A DNA stretch of 64,000 bases, taken from assembly GCA_964017045.1 (NCBI GenBank), contig OZ024804.1, positions 21,890,537-21,954,536 on the forward strand, in the 5' to 3' direction. The notes under the pieces are model-generated. The model had not been told where the DNA came from, did no database searches, and worked only from the letters and a program-made list of their open reading frames with translations. The translations under genes and the position numbers were made by a program. The first letter of the stretch is position 1. Each line of letters opens with the position of its first letter. Positions 46,815 through 57,770 of the stretch are shown here, piece by piece. This DNA comes from Omphiscola glabra. Lineage: Eukaryota; Mollusca; Gastropoda; Lymnaeidae.

Positions 46815-47879
46815 ATGTTTGACAACGTCACGACAACTAATACCGAAGCTGGCCAAATCACGCCATATGACTTTGAAATCTCGTACTGGCGAGAATTCAT
46901 AGCGGCGTATTACATGTACTGCGTCGTGATCCCACCTCTCAGTGTTTTCGGGTTTGTCGGAAACATTTTCTGCTGCAAAATTCTAGTGCGAAGCGGAATG
47001 GGGAAACCCTCTAACATCATTCTTTTTGCACTGGCTATCGCTGACATGTGTACTGTACAGATCAACGTAGCGCGGATACTGTACACATACGCCCCCAGCG
47101 TCCAGGGTAACCTGTACGGCTGGATGACCGATTACAACACGGCCGTGTGCGCGTACCTTTACCTGGTGGCCGTGACCTTTATTCAGAACGTCGGGAGCTT
47201 CACCTCGGCGAGCTTCTCCGTCGTCATCACGATGGAGCGGCTGATTGCCTTGTTTTTCCCGCTGAGGTTTGCCAGTATCGTCACCCCGGCCCGCGCCTGG
47301 CTGGTTGTCTCCGCGGTCTACCTATTCTGGATGCCCTGGTGCTTGTTCACCGCAACTCTGTACAGGTTTGATTACGCAATGGAGCCCTTTTACAACACAT
47401 TTCTCGGCAGTGTCACGTACACGGACTTCTTCTACGCTAATTACGATATCATCACTAATTTCAATTTCAACATCGTCAACACTCTTTCAACGGCGCTGCC
47501 TCTCGTTTTCGTCAGCGTCGGATGCATAATTGTAAGTGTTACGATTAAGGTGAACCTGCGCAAACGACGAAAGATGACCTCATCCACCAAGAAGACCTCC
47601 AGCACCCACACTACAGCAATAATTATGGCGATTTGTTTTGTGTTCGTCATCTCCCATAGTATAATCTACTTGTCCGACCTCATCTCCAACAGCCTCCTTG
47701 ACATGACGGACATACCATCGTCTGGGTTTTTCCTTGTTTTGGTTGTGCCGCTCCAAAATCTTCTAAAGACCATCAACAGCTCTTCAAATTTTCTCATTTA
47801 TATCATAATGAACCCGAAATTTAGACAAATCTTCATAGAGATTATCACAAGAGACTCTTTCAAAAGTAAATTAATTTAG
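46815..47879 (+). CDS. Rhodopsin-class GPCR, intronless, 354 aa
   Basis: A single uninterrupted exon with AAAATG start context. Seven hydrophobic segments are visible. Family landmarks: Gly49-Asn50 in TM1, LAIAD (Asp77) in TM2, Cys112 at the top of TM3, MERL (140-143) in place of DRY, and proline in TM5 (TALPLVFV). In TM7 the NPxxY position reads NFLIY, followed by the helix-8 start MNPKFRQIF. The TM6 CWxP motif is absent. A glycosylation site NVT is at residues 4-6. It is probably a G-protein-coupled peptide or chemosensory receptor; intronless divergent receptors of this kind form large families in gastropods. The ligand is unknown. Base composition is clearly GC-richer than its AT-rich flanks. 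Confidence 0.9.
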   Translation: MFDNVTTTNTEAGQITPYDFEISYWREFIAAYYMYCVVIPPLSVFGFVGNIFCCKILVRSGMGKPSNIILFALAIADMCTVQINVARILYTYAPSVQGNLYGWMTDYNTAVCAYLYLVAVTFIQNVGSFTSASFSVVITMERLIALFFPLRFASIVTPARAWLVVSAVYLFWMPWCLFTATLYRFDYAMEPFYNTFLGSVTYTDFFYANYDIITNFNFNIVNTLSTALPLVFVSVGCIIVSVTIKVNLRKRRKMTSSTKKTSSTHTTAIIMAICFVFVISHSIIYLSDLISNSLLDMTDIPSSGFFLVLVVPLQNLLKTINSSSNFLIYIIMNPKFRQIFIEIITRDSFKSKLI

Positions 47880-48064
47880 CGTCATAAAATTTTCACTTGT
47901 AGATTTGTTCACTTTCAAGGTGTTAATCAGAAAAAAAATGAAAGAAATGAGCAAATATTTACGAATTAAATAAGTTATAATTACTGTTCTTTTGTCAACA
48001 ACTTTACGAATGTAGATGTGATATAAGGAGGGGGGAAAAATGACCCTTCCAATGTTGTGATCTT

Positions 48065-48070
48065 AATAAA
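48065..48070 (+). terminator. Candidate poly(A) signal of the GPCR gene
   Basis: AATAAA about 190 bases after the stop codon, in AT-rich DNA; plausible but not unique. Confidence 0.4.
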
Positions 48071-49995
48071 ACATAAATTTGGAAATAAATAGATAAGATC
48101 TTTATTCCACACGATTTATTTAGTTTTAACTTCAGATTGTGATCACTTTAGATTTTTTAGTTTTTCCTTTTTTTTTAATGAGTAATTCTTCTTTCAATTT
48201 ATTCTCTTATTAAAAGAAAGGACGTATAAAAATTACATTGTAACAATGAACAAGATAGTAGGCCTGTCGAAATTCTCTTGTAACAATGAAAAAAGTATAG
48301 TAGGTCTATTTTCATAACGCGATTTTAACTTCGCTTTTGTTCGTGTGTTTTTTAAAGGAAAAATTTTCGGACGGCTAACTGACCCACTTCACGCAATCTT
48401 ATCGAGCTGAAACTTATATAAAAAAGGAGTGGTAAAAATAAACACCTAAAAAAAGGTTAAGAGAAAAAGGAATCGAAAAAAATCCTAAGAAAAAATACAA
48501 TATAAAGTGTCAAAATGGCGCACTTTAGGGATACGATTCAAACTTTTTATGCAAAAAGCAATTAGCGCGCTTACTCTAAATTGAGTCGCTAAAATATACC
48601 AGAGAGCAACTACGTAACGCATTCACCAGGCCTGTATGTTACTTGACTAATCAGTGGGTAAAACATACAGTTCTTGAAGACTCTTATCCGAATAAAAGTC
48701 AAAATCCCAGGCAAGAACCCTGAAGACTTATAGGGACAGTGGAGTAGGAAGGGGTGGAAAAAGGGTGGGGGGGGGGATTTCACACCCGGCGTCCCTTGTT
48801 TGATTTTTCTTTTTATGAAGTGGCAACATTTTCATCTAACTGAAGAGTTTTTATCGTGGAAAGGGGTGGCAAAATCGTGGCCTTCCCAGGGTGGCACTAA
48901 CCCTTGTTAAATCTTTAAACTGCTCATCTATCAGCATCAAATTGGGGCGTACATTACCAGAGACAGATTCTACTCCGTCTTCCTTTCTCACTTAACACAA
49001 AATACATTCACTCAATTTGTGGCAACACTTAGGGCAACAGCTTTAACCCCTTTTTTCTCCCCTACCCTTTGATTAGAATTATTTATTGAAATATAGCTTC
49101 TCTTACATGAATTGGGTGGTACAAAAAAAACGTGTTTGACATTTATCAATATGATTTGTTCGTACCCACAAGCGGCCCCCAAGGGTGCGAATAACAGAGT
49201 TTGGGAAGCACTGACACCCAGCACCCCATAACCCAGCCGGAGAGATGTCTGAAAGATAGACTGTTGGCTTGGTATTTAATTCAAACATTTACAGTTAAAA
49301 AATTTGTTAGAGTTAGACAATTTTTTACCATTAAATAAAAATATGGATAAAAGCAATTACAATTTGAATGATTGCTTAAATAGTTCTTTACATTTTGTAG
49401 CAAGTCAAATTATCAAATAGCAGTAATATTTTTAAAATACATTATTTCACTGGTAACGTAAAGGTGAAAAATGTTTCGTATCCAACTTTCGATTTGAGCT
49501 TAATCTCCAGCTATTCACAATTTTTTTTTTTTTTAAATATTTTTTTCCTTTACCATATTATTGCCATATTAATTTTTTTGCCCCAAGAAATTAAAAAAAC
49601 TGACAGAGTGGGGGTATTATTGGGGGGGGGGGGAATAAAGTTCCCCGCCCCCACCTCACTCAGATTGGAAGTGGTTGCTTCCTCTCCCCTCCCCAATGTG
49701 TAGACGCCTCTGGCGTAAAGGTTGAGAGGCTTGAATGAATGAATCAAATATTTTATTACGTTTTTTTTACAATTATTAGTTTCTTAAAACGCGAATTCAA
49801 CTATTTATTCTTAGCGATCCACTTAGGTTTATTATTAAATAATTAGACTACCTCTTCTTCTGAAGAGTGCCACCGCGAAACCCAACATCATTATCAAAAA
49901 GCCCAACTAAATTTACATTAAAGTTCAGCCTTACTTCCTTTGGTAAAACTGTTATGTTTCTTTATCGCGCAATGGTAAAAACTTTGTCTCAAATC
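48071..49995. other. Intergenic, with dispersed-repeat copy 2
   Basis: At about 48365-48420 the TTTTCGGACGGCTAACTGAC and ATCGAGCTGA core of the family seen at 8338 recurs. G-runs lie near 48766 and 49621. No coding exon was recognised. Confidence 0.5.
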
Positions 49996-49997
49996 TG

Positions 49998-50240
49998 TAA
50001 CTAGCCGTATTGGCTAATGTTGAGAGATATCACCGTGCCGTGACTTCGTTAGGGATACATTTCATTTAGGGTTCTGGTTAGGTTTAGTAAAGTTTAGTTT
50101 AGGGATGGGGATACAGATTTAGGAAATGTTTTCATTATTTTTAAAAAAAATTTTTCTTAATTTTACGGTTCACGACTATTAAGTTGGCGGCCATGGTAAA
50201 AAACGCGGTGCTATCTCTCAATATGTATCGCCGTATTTAT
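49998..50240. mobile_element. TIR repeat with TTAGGGTTCTGGTTAGG core, copy 2
   Basis: Inverted ends TTGAGAGATATCACCG and CGGTGCTATCTCTCAA. The interior is related in reverse orientation to 50400-50700 and 39125-39310 (GGTAAAAAACGCGG, GGCGGCCATGG). Confidence 0.75.
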
Positions 50241-50399
50241 TAATTAGGTTTCTAACTGTCGAAAAGTGGAAACCGGTGTCAACTGATCACTGAACAAACA
50301 ATAATTTATTGAATAAACATTGTTTTGACAATTGATGACTCAATATTGACAAACATACTTCACAGGTGTATGATGTCTACACTGATTACACAAATAATA

Positions 50400-50700
50400 A
50401 TATAATTGAAATTTAGGTAAATGTGAAGAGATATCACAGCGTTTTTTACCATGACCGTCATCTTGGTTGCCGCGACCCGTGAAATGTCCTAAATTTATCC
50501 CCAAACCTAACCTGAACCCTAAATATATCCCTAAACCTAACCTGAACCCTAAACTTATCCCTAACCTGGGTTTTGACCCTATCGGAACCAGGGTTTTAAC
50601 CTTATTGGCACCAGGGTTTTGACCCTATCGGAACCTTGGACAAAACAAGCAAATGACGTCATGGTGATATCCCTTCGCATTAGCCGAAATTTAGATACAT
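50400..50700. mobile_element. TIR repeat with CCTAACCTGAACCCTAAA core, copy 3
   Basis: Inverted ends AAATGTGAAGAGATATCAC and GTGATATCCCTTCGCATT. The interior has tandem CCTAAACCTAACCTGAACC units and three GTTTTGACCCTATCGGAACC-like units. It lies about 160 bp from copy 2 in opposite orientation. Confidence 0.75.
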
Positions 50701-52190
50701 TTATAAAATTAAAAATACAAAGGACTGGTTCAATGCAGAGAATTGGTGCTGTGGTGACTCACTTTTAGTTTTGTTATCAGCTACCCATGCTCATACAAGG
50801 GATGAAAACATAGTAACATACTAATCATACTCATACATGACATGTCATTAAGGGGTCAACCTATTTTATTATTTATTAATTTGTCATAAATTATATAAAA
50901 TAAAATATTCATTATTAACACATCAGCCATCTACTCCTACTTGGAGTCAGAAATTAGACTCAGTCAGTGTCTGAGTCAGTCTTTAACCACTCCTGCCTCT
51001 ACTAATAATTAATGATTTACCGTATTTTACTGACTATAAGACGCACTTTTTTCTTCAAAACATTGCCTTCAAAATTCAGATGCGTCTTATACTGAAAATT
51101 AATATAAAAATGGTAAAAATGTTTGTTTTTTTAAAAATTGCTAACAAAGTTAAGGTGCTTATAGTCTGTAAAAATGACAGTCTAAGTAAGACCAAAACTA
51201 AATTATTTGAGATCATTGATTGAGATAGGCCCTATTTAAAAATCAGAAATCCTTCTAAGTCAGTAATGACAGTAGACAATAGAATGCCATATTTATTGTG
51301 ATATGTCTCTGTAGCATATTTTACTATTATTATTATTTATTATATAAATATGCCTGGGCATTGAAGCCGTAGTATATGCAGTATCAGTATATGCCTATAC
51401 ATTTTTTTTTATATTTTTACTTCAGCAATGAGGCCTAAATTATAACTATTGTACTGTGCATCAATTACAAGAATCCATCAGTCATAAGAAAAATAGAGTG
51501 ACTTAAAAATTTAAGCTAAAACATTCAAAAATTCATTTTACAAATTGAATTATTTACTAAAATTACATGACCATTCTCCTTTAGCTACTGGCATGCCTAT
51601 CCCTAGCAGAAAGTATAAAGGGAGCATGTGTAAAATAATATTGTGTGTTAAGTCGCTGAACATTTTTTGCACCACCACCCCATGCCTACTGTTACATAGC
51701 CCTCGTACTTTATCATACATTTTAGCCACATTTATTATTTTATTCATTTCAACACTTACCAACCGGCATGTGATCGGATATGCAAACATTTTTAAATCTC
51801 ATAAACCAATGTAAATTATTTAAAAAATCCATTACATGACATAATTTTAACTTATATTTACTTTAAAACTATTTATTACCAGTACCATAACTTTTTATAA
51901 AGGGATTTAAATTGGACAAATAAAAATCATGATTTAAATAGATAAAATTGTTTTTAATTATTATCTAATCTATTTATATTTAAAGGCACTTGGTTAAAAG
52001 AACTTCTGTTTGTTTTTATGTATTGTTAGTCACACAATATATTATCTCCCAATATATAATAATTGCACAATTTTATAATGATAAATTTGATTTTTGAACT
52101 TTTTAGTTTGTAGAAATTATAAATTGATTGAAAAAATTGAAAAGAAATTGTTTTTGTATACAAATTATTTAATGAGATGGCCTTTGTGGT
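50701..52190. other. Intergenic, no gene seen
   Basis: AT-rich. Near 51020-51080, GACTATAAGACGCACTTTTT and GATGCGTCTTATACTG resemble an inverted-repeat end of another unidentified element. No gene. Confidence 0.45.
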
Positions 52191-52194
52191 ATCA

Positions 52195-52387
52195 AATGAC
52201 ATTGACAAATTAAAATGTTATGATATTGATAACTTAAAATGTTATGATATTGATAACTTAAAATGTTATGATATTGATAACTTAAAATGTTATGATATTG
52301 ATAACTTAAAATGTTATGATATTGATAACTTAAAATTTTATGATATTGATAACTTAAAATGTTATGATATTGATAACTTAAAAGTGA
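52195..52387. repeat. 24-bp minisatellite, eight copies
   Basis: Unit GATATTGATAACTTAAAATG plus TTAT, almost perfect. Translates as YDIDNLKC repeats because 24 is divisible by three; not a gene. Confidence 0.96.
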
Positions 52388-52584
52388 AGCTGAATTGAAA
52401 TTCTTTTTTATCAGGTGAACTATAATATCGAGGCCATAAAGTTATAAATCCTTTAAAAAAAATAACATTTGATATTTCATAATCCTTTTTTATTAGAAAT
52501 TTATTAGAAATATCAGTTTGGAAAAATGGATTTAATTTAGATTTTAATAATTTTTCTAAAATATTTTTACTTAAATGTAAGTCA

Positions 52585-54651
52585 ATAACTAGGTGAATAC
52601 CAATGTGGATTCAGACGAAACAGATCAATGGCTGATTCGATTTTCACCATTAAATGCCTATTCAAGAAATGTTACGAGTATAATATCCCAGTACATCAAC
52701 TCTATGTGGACTATAAAATGGCCTATGACAGCATCAAAAGAAAATACCTGTATCTATATGAAACTCTGCAGAAGTTTGGCATCCCAAACAAACTGACATG
52801 ACTGATACACATAACATTGAACAACTCAAAAAGCAAAATCACTGTTCACGGAGGATATTCAAAGGAATTTCAGATTAGACCAGGCCTAAGCCAAGAATAC
52901 TTGTATACTATTTAACAAAACATTAGAGAGAGTTATAAGAAGCATACATTTTGACATCCGAGGAACAATGTTTGGATACTTTCTAAGGGAGACCTAACAC
53001 CCACAACCAATGGACACTCTCTACAATCATCCCCCTTCAGTATCTTGCATATGCTGATGACAAAGCACTGTTGGAGAAAAGTAGTAAAGACATATGTTAC
53101 ATTGGGAAATGGTGTTGAGCGTGAGCTCTGAATCCCCTTCCTGACGCACTTCCACACAGCCAAGATGCCGGGTCTCCCTGATGCTGGACCATGCGGCGGT
53201 ATGCCAGGGTCTCCCCTGGACCTGGACCACTCGCAACTGCTCGATCGGATTTGCAGATGGAGGCTTTCCCCGACCAGGGGCGTCCGGTCGGCCGAAAATG
53301 CTTTTAAAGTGTTCGCAGCCCACTCTCCCAGGGAGTCGGGGTGGTGCTTTAACATTCCAAAATCTTCCTCCACCCATGCTGGGGAAGTGACGAATGCCCT
53401 TTAAGAGGGGTTCTACAGTGGGTTTCCACTCCTGACTAGTTTGCAAAATAGCTGGGACGAAATGGCTGCCTAGGAGCAGCTTTTTCAAGGCTGAATATTT
53501 TAAGAATCATCGGCCATAGGCTTCCACCTTAGCCTCTTGCCTAATATCCATTAACGGCAACCTTTAATCATGATCCCTACCCTGTCTCTGCCTTTACTTC
53601 CAACTGTAAAACATCACAGTTGGCAGCCCTGTAGATGCTGTTTTTTATTCCTGAAGGTACCACGCATGTCCCTTGTCTGTCCACAAAAGACATGCGATGG
53701 TCGTTTTGTTTCCCGGGTAACACCAAGAGGGTCCGGTGGCCGGCGCCTCCTACTCCTAATCAGCAAGCCACCACAGACTTGTCAACCGGAGCCCTGGAAG
53801 AGTAAAGACATATCAAAAACCTTTATTGTATTAGAAGACAAGCAGGACTGGAAGTTAACAAACAAACAAAAAAATACATGACTATAATAAGAGAAGACCA
53901 GTCAGATAAAACCATTTAAACTAGAAACCCCACTTTTGAAAAAAAAAGTAAATCATTTCAGATACTTAGGATCCTCATGAAATGAAAGAAACGAATTGCC
54001 AGCAGAAATAAAAGAAATAATATCAGCTGGAAATAGGGCGTACTTCAGAGGTCAGAAAATACTGGTACTCAACGTAGGGGCCAGAATGATCAATACATTT
54101 ACAATTTACATTGATCGTGGGCCCTCAAAATATATAAGAAAAGAAGAAATGTAAAAACATTACCAGAAAAACGAAGAAAACTATTTGTAAAACTGTTATT
54201 AGACCGGTTGTAACATACACAAGTGAAACTTGGACCCTAACCAACAAAAACAGCAGAAAACCTGTTAAACTTTAAACTCATGGGAGAGAAAATTTCTTCA
54301 GAAAACATATGGACCAACAAGGATGAATATGGATGGAGAATACTAAACAACCAGGAACTGTAGTCTATATGAGGATACCACACTAGTACTAGTAGCAGAA
54401 ATAAAAAAGGGTATGCTTCACTGGGCAGGATGCCTAGAAAGAATGACAGAGGAGTGAAGAGGATACCGGTACATATCCAAAACCCCAGAGGAAAATGGCT
54501 CACGAGTCACATGCAGACCTAGGCTTAGATGGATGGATGATGTGGGGAAAGATCTACAGCACCTAGGAATCCAAGCAGGGAAAAGAAAAGAATTATTTAG
54601 GACTGAATGGAAGGAAGTAAAGAGGCCAAAGTCCTGCATGGGCTGAAGTGC
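52585..54651 (+). mobile_element. Decayed non-LTR reverse transcriptase, split by a nested insertion
   Basis: Left part 52585-53095 reads YQCGFRRNRSMADSIFTIK, DYKMAYDSIKRKYLY, LNNSKSKITVHGGYSKEF and the catalytic YADD box (LAYADDKALLEKSSKDI). The frame resumes at 53814 (SKTFIVLEDKQDWKL) and later gives RLRWMDDVGKDLQHLG and RTEWKEVKRPKSCMG. Several stops and frameshifts separate these blocks, so it is inactive. Order and motifs fit a non-LTR (LINE) reverse transcriptase. Confidence 0.87.
53096..53800. mobile_element. 705-bp insertion with 13-bp target duplication
   Basis: AGTAAAGACATAT occurs at 53083-53095 and again at 53801-53813. Removing one copy and the 705 bp between restores the RT frame across YADD to the next conserved block. 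The insert is GC-richer than its surroundings and stays open for 146-153 codons on the - strand in overlapping frames. It has no inverted ends and no poly(A) tail. It is probably a retroposed element (SINE or truncated LINE); the family was not recognised. Confidence 0.88.
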
Positions 54652-55231
54652 CACACGGATCTGTATTAAACTTAATATTCTTAAAATCTAAAGAAATCTG
54701 TTTAAACAAAAAAAGACAAATTTTTAAATTTTGAAAATCCAATTTATATTTTTTTAAATTTTTATTAAAGTACCATCAACATCAATATGTTTAGTCTTTA
54801 TAAACATTAATATGCTTCAAAATCTAAAGTAATTCTTTTTTTAAAAAATGAATTGAATTCAAGAAAAAAATTCTTATTAAAATTTTTTTTAATTAATTTG
54901 AATCCAACAATTTATTTAAATACCGATACTATTTAGTAGATCTTCAAAAACATTACTATGCTTTAAAATCTAAACAAATCCTTTAAAAAAATAAGAAAAA
55001 AATCAAATCACTCCAATTTAAATCAAATTAATCTGATATTTAAAAAAAATAAATGATGATATTTATCAACTCTATAATTTTTATCATTTTAACTTTTTAG
55101 TTTGTTTCTCACATTATCAAACATATCCTTGAGTGACCCCACAGTATTCGACATATCATTTAATTTTCAACTTCCATATGCATGCCATGAATATTAGACT
55201 GATGATATGTTGTTGTTGATTCATTTGTCAG
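54652..55231. other. AT-rich intergenic DNA upstream of TMEM169
   Basis: Low-complexity AT-rich sequence. At its end, TTGATTCATTTGTCAG| (55230-55231) looks like a splice acceptor placing a 5' UTR exon boundary about 105 bases before the TMEM169 start codon. Confidence 0.45.
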
Positions 55232-55336
55232 GGCCAAGGAAGGAGATGGTAAAGCCACCTGTTTTATGTCTGGCCAGCCGCCATACACGTTTATGAGGAC
55301 ACATATTAAAAGTACACTTGGTCATCAGAGACAAAC

Positions 55337-56733
55337 ATGTCAGAAGTTGAAAAAACAAGAAATAACACACCAGAAATCGTTGAGCTGGCAGAGCAGTCAG
55401 AGCCTCTCATGCCAGTATGTGTAGCTCAGAATCGTAGAAAAACATCTCTTGTTCGTCAAGACAGAATTGAGGATGCTGAAGTTGAATTCATCGCTTCTCC
55501 AGCGGCAGCTTCTCCATCATCCACCATTTCCTCAAAACAATCGCAACCTGTTGCGGGATATTCTGGAGCAGGGGCCTCTCCCAGTCATACCAGTGAGCGC
55601 TTAACTGGAGCCTCTCCAATCCGTACAAGTGAGACTTTGGCTGACGCCTCCCCAACCCATGCTGGTGAGCTTTTAGCTGGAGGGATTCCAAAGAATAGAA
55701 AGCGACCTGGATCAACCAGTGATGGTCAGCGTATAACTATGATTGGAACTGTTACCAGAGGAAATAGTGTAGGGCAACCTGTTGAGGTATCGTATGACTA
55801 ACCAATGTGTTGTAATATCACAATCAATTAAAAATATTTTTTAAAGATTTAAATACAAATCTCTGATTACACTACAAACAATTTTTTTTCACATGTTTAA
55901 CCCGTTTATTCATATATCTGATTCATATCTATTATTCTCTTAGAAAAACTCATAATGTTGGTGGCAAATATTAAAACTTATACGTTTTTTTTTTAGCAAA
56001 GCAGTTAAAAATTATTATTTTTTCCCCTTTAAAAACGGAATAGAAAAACTCAGAGGATTGAAGAAGTAGATTGCTCCATTAAAGAATGAGCTGGAACATT
56101 GCATTCATAGAATATGAAACTATTTGAATCCAAATTGAACGTTTTTCAATTTCAGTTTGTTTCCATCAAATTAAGATTATTATAACTGTATATTTTACCC
56201 TCATTGCAATGTAAACAATAAAAAGATATTGTTTGTTTTGATTCATCTCCATTTCTTCTGTCTTTTAGGTGCAACTTGAGCTGACAGAGAACGAATATCT
56301 CCGGCTTACCTCCAGAAAATCTGAGGTGAAAGAGAAAACAAAACGAGAATGCAGTCAGAGGGAAGGATTTCACATCATCCTGTGGAGTGTTGCCTGCATA
56401 CCTCTGGCGCTGATCATGTCTCTGTGCATTTCGTTCTACAACGGAGCCATGACCTGGTACAATCTAATCATATATTTCAGTGAGGAGAAGTCATTTTTGT
56501 ACCGCCTCACACTGTGTCCACTGATCATATTGTCTTTCCCCATTTCTGTGGGCCTCTCCTCCTTTTTGATAGCTCTGGTGGCCTCTTTTATGCAGATCTC
56601 CTGGTCATGGGTCAGATGGCGTGCCGAGATTTCTGACGGTGAGAAGGGATTTTACGGCTGGTTGTGCAGTAAAGTTGGTCTGCCCAAATGTTCGCCGTAT
56701 GAAGTTGTCATCTTAGATGAAACGAATGCGTAG
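55337..56733 (+). CDS. TMEM169: TMEM169 orthologue, two coding exons, 304 aa
   Basis: Exons 55337-55786 and 56269-56733, joined phase 0 (GTTGAG|GTATCG ... TCTTTTAG|GTGCAA). Total 304 aa, close to vertebrate TMEM169 (just under 300). Diagnostic blocks: TMIGTVTRGNSVGQPVEV just before the junction, LTENEYLRLT after it, and FYNGAMTWYNLIIYFSEE between the two membrane helices. The C-terminus has WSWVRWR, EKGFYGWLCSKVGL and CSPYEVV. Two transmembrane segments lie at about residues 185-208 and 226-258, with a long disordered N-terminus facing one side. Three 13-residue repeats (ASPSHTSERLTG type) occur at about 79-115. It is a conserved membrane protein of poorly known function. A 22-bp repeat array follows in the probable 3' UTR. 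Confidence 0.92.
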
Positions 56734-56774
56734 TCTGAATGTTGCTGTATTGTGCATTTATTATAAGTCAGTGG

Positions 56775-57010
56775 TCTGTACATTTACTGCCAGTTCTATG
56801 TACATTTACTGCCAGTTCTATGTACACTTACTGCCAGTTCTATGTACATTTACTGCCAGTTCTATGTACATTTACTGTCAGTTCTATGTACATTTACTAC
56901 CAGTTCTATGTACATTTACTGCCAGTTCTATGTCCATTTACTGCCAGTTCTATGTAAATTTACTGTTAGTTCTATGTACATCTATTACCAGTTCATTGTA
57001 CATTTACTGT
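56775..57010. repeat. 22-bp minisatellite in the probable TMEM169 3' UTR, about 10 copies
   Basis: Units of TTCTATGTACATTTACTGCC plus AG begin about 40 bases after the TMEM169 stop. Each unit has TGTACATT, one base from the Pumilio consensus UGUANAUA. The ORFs over it are translated repeat. Confidence 0.93.
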
Positions 57011-57309
57011 AAGCTTACTATAGATCCAATGTCAGTTTACAGTTGATGTACTCCATTCATGTTCCTACAAAGTATTATTGGGGATTTTGGTTGTTGCTTT
57101 TTTTTAAAACATAAACTGTAGGTGAGATTTAAAACTGTTCAATGGAGGATGTTACATTTGTCCCTGTGGAGTTCAATGAAAGAGTCAAGTCAGTATTTGG
57201 TTGTTATACTTCTGCTTTTATTGAGATTAGGGCCAGTTTAACATTCCATCCCATTCCATTAAGGATATGCAAATTGACCCCCATATCATTTAGTTTTAGT
57301 AATTATTTA

Positions 57310-57770
57310 GCAGACCTTCCCCAAGGTAGTAAAGCAGATCCTCAGTTGGAATAGCTGGTAGTATAATAGACCCCCCAAGTAGTATAGAAGATGCCAAGTT
57401 AATAAAGCAGACCCACAGGTAGTAATATAGAAGTAGAAGGCCTGCATGTAGTTCATAAGACCCACAGGTTGTAATATAGAAGGCCTGCATGTAGTATATC
57501 AGACCCACAAGTAGTAATATAGAATACCTGCATGAGGTTTATAAGACCCACAGGTAGTAAATATAGCAGAATTTGTGTAACTGACCCGCAGGTAGTATAG
57601 AAGACTCTCATTTAATATAGCAGACCCCTAGTTTGTATAGCAGACCCACGGGTAGTAGTATATCAGACCCACAGGTAGTAGTATGTCAGACCCACAGGTA
57701 GTACAGAAGTGCCCCAGTTAATTTTAGCAGACTCTCATTTTGTATAGCTGGCCCCATACCTGAAATGTGA
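57310..57770. repeat. Degenerate repeat (CAGACCCACAGGTAGTA)
   Basis: About 12 diverged units of 30-50 bp containing GACCCACAGGTAGTA or GAAGGCCTGCATGTAGT. Confidence 0.8.

Noticed and set aside
50490..50570. Internal telomeric repeat (CCCTAA)n
   Set aside because: The units are degenerate CCTAAACCTAACCTGAACC, not CCCTAA, and lie inside a TIR element.
55787..55801. Frame end VSYD after TMEM169 exon 1
   Set aside because: It follows the GT donor; joining GAG to GTG at 56269 recreates the conserved TMEM169 sequence.
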